Assembly (NCBI GenBank): GCA_038239365.1
Contig: JBBSEU010000277.1
Location: 1-7,675 of the forward strand
DNA: 7,675 bases
Source of the DNA: JBBRMW01 sp038239365
GTDB lineage: Bacteria > Chloroflexota > Anaerolineae > Aggregatilineales > UBA2796
Direction of reading: 5' to 3'
The notes under the pieces are model-generated. The model searched no databases. It worked only from the letters and a program-made list of their open reading frames with translations, and was not told the DNA's origin. The translations under genes were made by a program, and so were the position numbers. Of the stretch, positions 1 through 5,909 are shown piece after piece (position 1 is the stretch's first letter; every line of letters starts with the position of its first letter).

Positions 1-506
1 GAACGTGGCACATTATCGACGAAATCACGCATGATGAAAATGGCGTTGGGGAGCGCACCGCCCGCCAGTGTAAGGATCACGCCCTGATATGTATCGAACA
101 TCCCCAATCGGAAGATCAGCAGGAAAATCGGCACCATACTGGCCGTCCCGGTGACGACGGATGAAAACAGAATCAGGACATAGGTAACCGCGTTCCGTCC
201 GGGCAAGTCGCTGCGTGAGAAGCCATAGGCGGCCAGCGTCGCCAACGCCGCCACGATCACCATCACACTTCCGCTGATCAACACACTATTCAGGAGCAGG
301 CCGCGCATGGCACGCTCGTTACTTGTGACCACCTGAAAATTCACAAATGATGGTTCAGGCGGCAGTCGTACCATCAGGGTTGGCTGCTTATCGAATGGCG
401 CGAATAGATACCATAACAGCGGCGAAATGAAAAATATGGCAATCAGAACACCGATCAGTGACAGGCTAAATCGCGTTGCATGTTTACGCAATGTGGGCAA
501 GATCAT
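1..506 (-). CDS. Carbohydrate ABC transporter permease, MalG type (3' part outside window)
   Basis: This is an inner-membrane subunit of a binding-protein-dependent sugar importer (CUT1-like, MalG/UgpE family). The frame is open from the ATG at 506 to the left edge, giving 168 codons of a protein that is usually about 270-300 residues. It shows an N-terminal membrane helix (about residues 13-35), a periplasmic loop, then the family-typical block starting LLLNSVLISGS and running into AAYGFSR (about 70-97), followed by further hydrophobic segments (about 106-131 and 143-158). The frame is cut at MRDFVDNVPR, just before the expected EAA loop that contacts the ATPase. The ATG overlaps the stop of the preceding permease gene as ATGA, and a GGAG lies 9 nt upstream, so the start is well supported and translational coupling is likely. 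The substrate cannot be read from the sequence. Confidence 0.9.
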   Translation of the reverse strand, partial: MILPTLRKHATRFSLSLIGVLIAIFFISPLLWYLFAPFDKQPTLMVRLPPEPSFVNFQVVTSNERAMRGLLLNSVLISGSVMVIVAALATLAAYGFSRSDLPGRNAVTYVLILFSSVVTGTASMVPIFLLIFRLGMFDTYQGVILTLAGGALPNAIFIMRDFVDNVPR

Positions 507-1450
507 CGCTGGCGACTCCGCCGACTCGTCATCAGATAAACACTCGACAGCGTCAGGTTGATCAGCATCACCACGACGGCCACCGCGCTTCCTTTGCCAA
601 ATTCCAGGTCTCTCAAGCCAACTCGATAAGTGTAGATCGATAATACATCGGTGCGGAAGCCGGGGCCGCCGCCCGTCAACAGATAGGGTGAAAACGTGTT
701 AAATGTCCAGAGGGTGATCAGGATCATATCTGTCGCAATCGTCGTCCTGAGTTGAGGAAAGAGGATATCGCGGAACTTTTGCCAGGCATTCGCGCCGATC
801 ACCTCGGCTGTTTCCAGGTAGGACGGTGGAATGGAACTGAGGGCAGAGGTGAACAGCAGCATCGAAAAGGCTGTGCCACGCCATGTGTTGAAAATGATGA
901 TGCTGACCAGCGGATAATTCAGCAGCCAATCCAGCGGTGATAGGCCAACGGTACGCAATATCACATTGAGCGTACCCACATCTGGGTCGAGGAATGCGAA
1001 CCAGGCAAAAGCGATCACCACATCGGGGATGATCCAGGCGACAATGACAAGCAGATATACTATCTGTCGCAGCGGGCCGCTTTTGCCACGAAAAACAATG
1101 GCGATGAGCATACCCAGCCCGGCCTGACCAATCAGCGCCGAACCGATCACAAACTGAATCGTCAGCCAGAGGCTTGCGCCAAACTGACCCCGGTTCATCC
1201 AATCGGCATTGAACAAAGAACGGTAATTATCCCAGCCCACAAAATCCGGTTTAAGGGCATGTATCCCGGTCAGTGCCTCGTTGGTGAAGCTGGTGGCGAT
1301 AATCGAAAAGAAAGGATAGATCAAAAAAAGAATAATCAGCACTGTAGACGGACTGATAAAGGCAAGGCTGATCGGGCGCGAAAGCACAGCACGGCTCTTG
1401 CGGCGTCCGACAGGTAACGCGGCTTCTCTGGTAGGCGTTGTAGTCGTCAT
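503..1450 (-). CDS. Carbohydrate ABC transporter permease, MalF/UgpA type
   Basis: This is the second membrane subunit of the same importer, 315 residues from the ATG at 1450. About six membrane helices can be seen (roughly 29-54, 94-120, 130-154, 180-204, 240-262 and 287-308). The EAA loop that docks on the ATP-binding subunit is present as ETAEVIGANAWQKF continuing to ILFPQL (about 213-235), and the MalF-type TGGGPG motif follows at about 259-264. The frame could also begin at a GTG at 1462. I prefer the ATG because a GGAG lies 4 nt before it, and the four extra residues come from the sequence next to a strong hairpin. The gene follows the binding-protein gene after about 70 nt and overlaps the next permease by 4 nt (ATGA). 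No ATPase gene is in view; importers of this class often share a remote MsmX/UgpC-type ATPase (established for some members, inferred here). Confidence 0.93.
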   Translation of the reverse strand: MTTTTPTREAALPVGRRKSRAVLSRPISLAFISPSTVLIILFLIYPFFSIIATSFTNEALTGIHALKPDFVGWDNYRSLFNADWMNRGQFGASLWLTIQFVIGSALIGQAGLGMLIAIVFRGKSGPLRQIVYLLVIVAWIIPDVVIAFAWFAFLDPDVGTLNVILRTVGLSPLDWLLNYPLVSIIIFNTWRGTAFSMLLFTSALSSIPPSYLETAEVIGANAWQKFRDILFPQLRTTIATDMILITLWTFNTFSPYLLTGGGPGFRTDVLSIYTYRVGLRDLEFGKGSAVAVVVMLINLTLSSVYLMTSRRSRQR

Positions 1451-1463
1451 GCTGCTCCACACA

Positions 1464-1495
1464 TGCCGGGGGTCAAAACAGCCTGACCCCCGGCA
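1464..1495 (-). promoter_or_regulatory. Strong intergenic hairpin between binding-protein and permease genes
   Basis: TGCCGGGGGTCA (1464-1475) and TGACCCCCGGCA (1484-1495) form a perfect 12-bp GC-rich stem around an 8-nt loop. In the transcribed (minus) direction it starts 25 nt after the binding-protein stop, and its base is only 5 nt before the GGAG of the permease gene. No T-run follows, so it is not a standard Rho-independent terminator. As in malE-malF type operons, such a structure can protect the upstream message from 3' exonucleases and reduce downstream expression, giving more binding protein than permease. The structure is seen directly; the role is inferred. Confidence 0.8.
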
Positions 1496-1520
1496 ATCAT
1501 TCCTAAAAACTAACGAAGGC

Positions 1521-2888
1521 TTATTTGACCGTCATTGCGTTATCGGCACCAACGATGTCGGTAACGGCTTTGGTGTAGGCCGCCAACGCCTGATCGGGCG
1601 TCATTTCGGCAGAGACAACCCGTTCGGTCATCAGTTGAATCTGATCCGAGACTTTGGTGTAGGCGGGCAGCAGCGGTCGGATGGTGGTCAGCGGCAGCAC
1701 TTCCTTCACCATTCTGGTCATCGTGTCATCGCCCGTGACAGGTACATCCAGACGGGCGCGGATACGTGGCTCCAGCTTCTGGAGTCCGGCAAGCTGTTCC
1801 TGGCTGTACATGAACGTCAGCAGTGACCAGGCTTCTTTGGCGTGACCTGTGTTCGGATTCAGGACGAAGCCGGTACCACCCGAAATCGTCACAAAATCCT
1901 GACCGCGATAGCCCTTGCCGGGTTGTTCTGCCGGGAACTTGGCAAAACCAACGACCTTATCCCGATCCGGCATGGCGAAATCACCGCCCGTCGGAATCAG
2001 GATCGAGCGCCACAGATAGTCGCCTTCAACCAGCATCGCTACTTTGCCCTGGCTGAACGCCTGGAAGGACAAATCGCGGCCATTCTTGACCAACTGCCAG
2101 CGGCTTTCACCGAGTGCTTCTTTGGTGTAGATCGTCTCGTAGAGCTTGAGCGTGTCCAGGATGGCCGGGCTGCTCACGATCCACTTTTTCTGATCGAGGT
2201 TGTAGATATTCTCGCCAGCGCCAAGCAGCGCCATCGTATAGCCCTGCAACGTAGTGGCTTCACCCATTGCCGTACCTGCATTGAGTTGAATCGGCGTTAC
2301 GCCCGTCACTTTGGATTTAACGGCGCGGGCGGCGTCGAGCAGTTCTGCCCAGCTTTTCGGCTGGAAGGTATCGCGCGGGTAGCCCGCCTTCTCGATAATG
2401 TCCTTGTTGTACCAGATCACGCGCGCATCAGTGCCGCGCGGAATGCCGTACTGCTTGCCGTTATAGGCTGAAACGTTCTGAATGCTCTGGGGAATTTGCT
2501 TCCAGCCTTCCCAGTTCGCATAGTCGGGGCCAACCAGCGCATCCAGCGACTTGAGCAAGCCGCCTTCGACAAATTCTGGCAGCCAGAAACCGTCAAAGCT
2601 GAACAGGTCAGTCCCTTTGCCCGCCTTCAAGTCCAACGCAAGCTGCTGCTTGGCATCCTTGACATTGGAGTTGTCAATCGCATTGACAACGATGGGTGTC
2701 CCGGCGTCGGCCATCTTCTTTTCAAAAGCGGGCTTCACTGTCTCCTGAATCCACTTCAACTCGTTTCCACCTGCCGAAATGGTGATCGTAACAGCATCGG
2801 CGGCTTTGGCAGACAGACCGCTGCTCAGCGTAAAAATCACCGCAATAAGCGCCACAAGATGCGTCATCCGCTTGAACGATTTGAACAT
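1521..2888 (-). CDS. Extracellular sugar-type solute-binding protein (family 1)
   Basis: This 455-residue protein is the substrate-capturing component of the importer. It has a Sec signal peptide: basic n-region (K3, K6, R7), hydrophobic core (about 9-24) and a likely signal peptidase I site after AKA at residue 29. The mature part has family-1 hallmarks (MalE/UgpB-like): an N-terminal beta-strand VTITISAGG, the stretch GTDLFSFDGFWLPEFVEGG (about 92-110), YGIPRGTDARVIWYNKDI (about 147-164), FSQGKVAMLVEGDY (about 278-291) and a C-terminal helical lobe. There is no cysteine anywhere, so it is not a classical lipoprotein. The ATG is firmly placed by GAGGAG at 2896-2901, 7 nt upstream, much stronger than the sites of the permease genes. 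It is the first gene of the operon. The ligand is unknown; a mono- or oligosaccharide or a related polyol compound is the usual range for this family. Confidence 0.92.
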   Translation of the reverse strand: MFKSFKRMTHLVALIAVIFTLSSGLSAKAADAVTITISAGGNELKWIQETVKPAFEKKMADAGTPIVVNAIDNSNVKDAKQQLALDLKAGKGTDLFSFDGFWLPEFVEGGLLKSLDALVGPDYANWEGWKQIPQSIQNVSAYNGKQYGIPRGTDARVIWYNKDIIEKAGYPRDTFQPKSWAELLDAARAVKSKVTGVTPIQLNAGTAMGEATTLQGYTMALLGAGENIYNLDQKKWIVSSPAILDTLKLYETIYTKEALGESRWQLVKNGRDLSFQAFSQGKVAMLVEGDYLWRSILIPTGGDFAMPDRDKVVGFAKFPAEQPGKGYRGQDFVTISGGTGFVLNPNTGHAKEAWSLLTFMYSQEQLAGLQKLEPRIRARLDVPVTGDDTMTRMVKEVLPLTTIRPLLPAYTKVSDQIQLMTERVVSAEMTPDQALAAYTKAVTDIVGADNAMTVK

Positions 2889-2934
2889 ACGTTTGCTCCT
2901 CTATATGCTGCCGAAATTAAGTTCAGCACCTGCC

Positions 2935-2963
2935 GCTAAACGGACTGTACAGTCCCTTGTAAA
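2935..2963 (-). promoter_or_regulatory. Candidate promoter of the ABC importer operon
   Basis: Read on the minus strand, TTTACA (2958-2963, one mismatch from TTGACA) is followed after 17 nt by TTTAGC (2935-2940, a weak -10 match, 3 of 6). Transcription would start near 2928 and give a leader of about 40 nt before the binding-protein ATG, with the Shine-Dalgarno site inside it. The spacing is ideal but the -10 is poor, which would fit an activated promoter. The call rests mainly on position and on the palindrome in the spacer. Confidence 0.35.
2942..2955. promoter_or_regulatory. Perfect 14-bp palindrome, candidate operator
   Basis: GGACTGTACAGTCC is fully self-complementary and has no spacer. 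It lies 54 bp upstream of the binding-protein start codon and entirely within the 17-bp spacer of the proposed promoter, the classical place for a repressor to block RNA polymerase. The symmetry suits a homodimeric regulator of the GntR, TetR, MarR or LacI kind, but no regulator gene is in the window and the family cannot be told. The palindrome is certain; its operator role is inferred. Confidence 0.5.
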
Positions 2964-3022
2964 ATCTGAAAATGTAATTCAGGTCACGACCCAACTATTC
3001 AGAACGCTTTGGTATGAATGGA

Positions 3023-3045
3023 GAGTGAACCGGGTGGAGTGAACC
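3023..3045. repeat. Direct repeat GAGTGAACC x2, 14 bp apart
   Basis: Two exact 9-bp copies lie at 3023-3031 and 3037-3045, separated by 5 bp. On the importer's strand they read GGTTCACTC and sit about 60-85 bp upstream of the proposed -35, where an activator could bind. The 14-bp period is longer than one helical turn, so the two copies would not lie on the same face of the DNA. They may be chance. Confidence 0.35.
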
Positions 3046-3098
3046 AACACGAAGCGACGCATGTTTTTATGCTAGACAGATCAAGTTAAACAAAGTCG

Positions 3099-3116
3099 GC
3101 GCATAAGTTAATGCGC
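3099..3116. repeat. Short inverted repeat GCGCAT/ATGCGC
   Basis: A perfect 6-bp stem with the 6-nt loop AAGTTA lies in the AT-rich middle of the gap. On the plus strand a run of T (3133-3138) follows only after about 16 nt, and on the minus strand only scattered T follows, so it is not a convincing terminator in either direction. It could equally be a binding site. Confidence 0.3.
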
Positions 3117-3276
3117 GATTAAATTTGGAGAGTTTTTTCTTAATGGAAAGGGGTGCTGGATGTTCGTTTCAATTCAGTTCGATGACGCCCTGCTGCTCAA
3201 TGAGCAGGTTCGCAATAGAAACGGTTGTGATGTAATGAATGAGACGCCCCGGTCTGAGCAAAGTCGCGCACCCCCG

Positions 3277-3303
3277 AAAATGGCACTGGTGACTAAGGTG
3301 CCA
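3277..3303 (-). terminator. Possible Rho-independent terminator overlapping the kinase stop codon
   Basis: On the minus strand TGGCAC (3298-3303) pairs with GTGCCA (3281-3286) around an 11-nt loop that contains the TAG stop codon, and TTTT (3277-3280) follows directly. The stem is only 6 bp and the T-run short, so this is a weak candidate. It sits where a terminator for the kinase gene would be expected, ahead of the importer operon's own promoter region. Confidence 0.35.
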
Positions 3304-5827
3304 GGCCGTCCGACGCGATCCGCACGCCCACCGCGCTAAACTGAAAAGTTGGATCGGATTTGTTTCGCAGTGCCCCGCGTAGCAAGCTCGGATCGTTATC
3401 AAATGAACCGCCCCGTTGGCAACGTTCTGTCCCCTGTGACGGGCCTGGTGGATCATTTTTAGGGCTTTGTGCATAATATTTTGCGTCGAACCAGTCTGCA
3501 CACCATTCCCAGGCATTACCAACCATATTGAAGGTAAATAGCCAGCTTTGTCCATTGGTAAATTTGTTGACGGGTTCAGTGTGTTCCACCGTGTTCCCGT
3601 AATTAGCCCTGGAGGGATCCCATTTATTGCCCCAGGGAAAAATCAGTCCTTTGGGGCCACGCGCCGCATATTCCCACTCCGCTTCGGTGGGCAGGCGTCC
3701 ACCGCGCCAGCGGGCGTAGGCTTCCGCTTCAAACCAGGTAATCCCCACACGCGGCTGATTCGGGTCAAGGAAATCACCGTAGGAGTCCGGCCCGGTACGC
3801 GAATTTTTGACGCGCCATGCCCAGCCCGCCTCTGACCACAATTCACGCCGCGTGTAGCCATCTTCATCTATAAAACGCTGGTAAGCTGCATTGGTCACTT
3901 CATAGCGATCCAGCCAGTATCCCCGGGTAATGCAAACATCATGGGCAGGCTGTTCTGGAGCTTGTGCCTGCGGGTCTTTCTGCGGATCGCTGCCCATCAG
4001 AAAGCAGCCAGCCGGTGCCCAGACTTGTTCGACGCCATGCGTATCAATGCGGAAACTGCCAAGTTTAGGCGTTGGCCCCGGCGTCCGCGTAAAGGTTGGT
4101 GCCAGCGTTGGAACCGCCGTCTGGCTCGGCGTTTGGCTGGGCACTGGCGTATTGCTTGGGATGAGTGTATTCGTGGCGCTGGGAAGTGGTGTGAAGGTAA
4201 GCGTCGGTCTCAGGGTCGCCGTCGCTGTAAAGGTTGGCGTCACAGTGAATGACGGGGTTGCTGTGGGTGTCTTGGAATATGCTGCGACAACAACTGCCGT
4301 ATCGGTTGCGGCGATCAGCGCGGCTGCCGTTTTTTGCTCGGCGGGCATTGTTGGTGTCACCGTGCTGGTTTTCGTAAAAGACGCGATGGCGTTGGCGGTT
4401 GCCGTCTGTCGCCCTTCAAAAGTCAACGCCACGATAGTCTGTAGGCCGGGTGTGGGGCTGGGCGGGAGCGGCGTCGCTGTATGGCTTGGGGTGGAAGTCA
4501 ATGTGGCTGTGGCTGTTAGAGTCGCCGTTTGAGTGGGCGCGCGCGTCTCAGTCGGCACGATAACCGGGATAATCGGGGCGGTAGTCAACGTCGCAGGCAA
4601 TGTGGCACTGGCTGGTAATGGCGTCTGCGTAACAGTCGGTTGGGCAGACGCCGTTTGACCTATACTCTCGGTTTGCTGCAAGGCAATGGCCTGAATGCGC
4701 GCTGCGGTGGACGACGCCGCTGAAGCCTGTTGGTTCTGTGACAGGGCAAAGACGGCCAATCCGCCGATGATGACCAGCACGGCCACCACACCCAGGACGA
4801 TGAGACCCGTTCGTGAACGTCCGGACGCGGCAGCGGGCGGGTTTACGTCGATCAGCGTGAGCGGGTCGGCACCCGGCTTGAGCCAGCCCGTGAGTGGAGT
4901 CGGCTGTGGCGTGGAAACGTTGGTCGAACGTCCTGAGGCCGTTTTTACAGGAGTGCCAATGCTGGAAGGCGGCACTTCGGCCATTGTTCGATCCATTGAA
5001 GGCTTACTCAGGGCTTGTCTGAATGCCTGAGCCAGCGCGCCTGCCGATTGAAAGCGATCATCCGGCTCTTTGGCAAGCGCCTGCGCGATCACGGCATCCA
5101 CTGCCGCAGATAGCTCCTCACGCTTGTGGGAGGCCATCGGTGGCGGCTCCTGGAGATGCTTAAACATCATGCTGGCGGGCGTATTGGAAGTGAAAGCAAC
5201 CTGCCCGGTCAGCATTTCGTAGAGCATGATGCCGAGCGCATAAATATCCGAACGCGCGTCAACGGGCTTGCCCTGCCACTGTTCGGGGGCCATATAGGCT
5301 GGCGTGCCCACCACCGCCCCTTCCTGGGTGAGCATCGTGGCATTGCTTTCGAGCATCTTGGCAATGCCAAAATCGGTCAGAATGGCATTGCCATTGTCAT
5401 CGAGCATCACGTTCTGAGGCTTCAGATCGCGGTGAATAATGCCTTTTTGGTGGGCATAATCCAGTGCAGAGGCGATCTGATCAAGCAATCGGGCAGCGCG
5501 ATCCAGCGGCAGCGTCTGCGCCCGGATCAAATCGGCCAGGTTGCCGCCGGGAAGCAGTTCCATGACCAGGTAGACCATGTCCCCTTCCTGGCCGTAGTCG
5601 AAGACCTTCAAAATCTGACTGTTGCTGAACGAGGCAACCATCTGCGCCTCACGCTGGAAGCGCCGTACAAAGTCCGGGTTACTGGCTAATTTCGATTCAA
5701 TAATCTTGATCGCTACATCGCGGTTCATGGATTCTTGCCGGGCGCGATAGACGGTTGCCATACCGCCTTCACCCAGCTTGCCCGTAATCAAATATTGCCC
5801 AAGTCGTTTACCGATCAGGTCTGCCAT
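3293..5827 (-). CDS. Transmembrane Ser/Thr protein kinase with extracytoplasmic FGE-sulfatase-like domain
   Basis: This 844-residue single-pass membrane protein is a probable receptor kinase. Residues 12-269 form a complete Hanks-type kinase: GEGGMATV loop (19-26), K41 in VAIK, candidate alpha-C E60, HRDLKPQN (132-139), DFG (152-154), TPAYMAPE (175-182), D194 and R258. Candidate activation-loop sites are T164, T167 and T175. A membrane helix spans about 340-362. Residues 364-592 are a Thr/Pro/Ala-rich stalk. Residues 594-840 are an FGE-sulfatase (C-type-lectin fold) domain: APAGCFLMGS, RYEVTNAAYQRF, GRLPTEAEWEYAARG, FPWGN, NMVGNAWEW, RGGSF and a final GVRIA. The catalytic cysteine pair of true FGE enzymes is missing, so sensing or binding is likelier than catalysis. 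All four cysteines (608, 632, 776, 803) lie in the outer domain. Start: a TTG at 5845 is possible (850 residues), but ATG 5827 matches the usual kinase N-terminus MADLIGKRLGQY; neither has a good Shine-Dalgarno site. Overall architecture resembles chlamydial Pkn1-like proteins (family knowledge). Confidence 0.93.
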   Translation of the reverse strand: MADLIGKRLGQYLITGKLGEGGMATVYRARQESMNRDVAIKIIESKLASNPDFVRRFQREAQMVASFSNSQILKVFDYGQEGDMVYLVMELLPGGNLADLIRAQTLPLDRAARLLDQIASALDYAHQKGIIHRDLKPQNVMLDDNGNAILTDFGIAKMLESNATMLTQEGAVVGTPAYMAPEQWQGKPVDARSDIYALGIMLYEMLTGQVAFTSNTPASMMFKHLQEPPPMASHKREELSAAVDAVIAQALAKEPDDRFQSAGALAQAFRQALSKPSMDRTMAEVPPSSIGTPVKTASGRSTNVSTPQPTPLTGWLKPGADPLTLIDVNPPAAASGRSRTGLIVLGVVAVLVIIGGLAVFALSQNQQASAASSTAARIQAIALQQTESIGQTASAQPTVTQTPLPASATLPATLTTAPIIPVIVPTETRAPTQTATLTATATLTSTPSHTATPLPPSPTPGLQTIVALTFEGRQTATANAIASFTKTSTVTPTMPAEQKTAAALIAATDTAVVVAAYSKTPTATPSFTVTPTFTATATLRPTLTFTPLPSATNTLIPSNTPVPSQTPSQTAVPTLAPTFTRTPGPTPKLGSFRIDTHGVEQVWAPAGCFLMGSDPQKDPQAQAPEQPAHDVCITRGYWLDRYEVTNAAYQRFIDEDGYTRRELWSEAGWAWRVKNSRTGPDSYGDFLDPNQPRVGITWFEAEAYARWRGGRLPTEAEWEYAARGPKGLIFPWGNKWDPSRANYGNTVEHTEPVNKFTNGQSWLFTFNMVGNAWEWCADWFDAKYYAQSPKNDPPGPSQGTERCQRGGSFDNDPSLLRGALRNKSDPTFQFSAVGVRIASDGLAP
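4052..4738 (-). repeat. Thr/Pro-rich stalk-coding tract inside the kinase gene
   Basis: This stretch encodes about 229 residues of low-complexity stalk between the membrane helix and the FGE-like domain. It alternates between T-P/T-A-T runs such as TATLTATATLTSTPSHTATP and TPTATPSFTVTPTFTATATL, and Ala-rich, Pro-poor blocks (about 373-395, 463-486 and 498-516) that look helical. Codons vary, so it is degenerate rather than an exact DNA tandem repeat. The plus strand is G/T-rich here and yields long meaningless Val/Gly-rich reading frames. Such T-P stalks are common in surface proteins of Chloroflexota. Confidence 0.7.
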
Positions 5828-5909
5828 AGTCGCGTTTTTGCTCAATCATTGCCCGGTGACTCGGTTAGTATACACGCGGCAGGCGCTTTTGCGCTAACAT
5901 TGAGCTTTA
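5828..5909. promoter_or_regulatory. Divergent promoter region between kinase and glycosyltransferase genes
   Basis: These 82 bp must serve both divergent genes unless the kinase starts at TTG 5845. A good -10-like TATACT lies on the minus strand at 5867-5872, about 40 nt before the kinase ATG, but no recognisable -35 precedes it. The core GTATAC is symmetric, so the same spot offers a poorer TATACA on the plus strand. A perfect 7-bp inverted repeat, GCTCAAT (5840-5846) and ATTGAGC (5899-5905), brackets the region, and GCGC-TTTT-GCGC lies at 5883-5894. Promoter function is inferred from position. Confidence 0.35.

Larger units (their letters stand above)
2889..3292. other. 404-bp intergenic region between kinase and importer operon
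   Basis: No credible gene is seen on either strand here. Besides the promoter and palindrome near 2940, it holds a direct repeat GAGTGAACC (3023-3031 and 3037-3045, 14 bp apart), an inverted repeat GCGCAT-6 nt-ATGCGC (3099-3116), a weaker GCAT-6 nt-ATGC (3059-3072), and a small hairpin CTGCTC-AAT-GAGCAG near 3190-3205. The part around 3060-3140 is visibly more AT-rich than the flanking genes. The length and AT-richness fit a 3' end of the kinase transcript plus the control region of the importer operon. Confidence 0.6.

Noticed and set aside
1451..1462. GTG 1462 as the start of the MalF-type permease
   Set aside because: It would put the start within 2 nt of the hairpin base without a usable Shine-Dalgarno site, whereas ATG 1450 has GGAG just upstream.
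1569..2130. Repeated TTTGGTGTAG in the binding-protein gene
   Set aside because: The copies encode Tyr-Thr-Lys in ordinary positions of the protein and show no regular spacing, so this is coding coincidence.
1842..2471. Plus-strand 209-codon frame opposite the binding-protein gene
   Set aside because: It lies wholly antisense to a well-supported gene with a signal peptide and strong Shine-Dalgarno site, and its product has no family features.
3143..3235. Plus-strand 30-codon frame in the intergenic gap
   Set aside because: It has an ATG and a GGAG, but the GGAG is 12 nt away, the product has no feature, and no promoter precedes it. It is not supported as a gene.
3293..3433. Full diversity-generating retroelement
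   Set aside because: Only the target-like fold is present. No template repeat, accessory gene or reverse transcriptase could be found in the window.
3169..3555. Minus-strand frame running from inside the FGE-like domain into the intergenic gap
   Set aside because: I considered a frameshifted extension of the kinase. The kinase frame already ends with the normal family terminus (GVRIAS), so no shift is needed.
3930..4532. Plus-strand 200-codon frame rich in Val and Gly
   Set aside because: It is the antisense of the Thr/Pro stalk of the kinase. Its repetitive GVxV composition mirrors the ACN/CCN codons of the real gene, and it has no recognisable domain.
5126..5689. Plus-strand 187-codon frame opposite the kinase domain
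   Set aside because: It is antisense to the conserved catalytic motifs of the kinase and shows no domain of its own.
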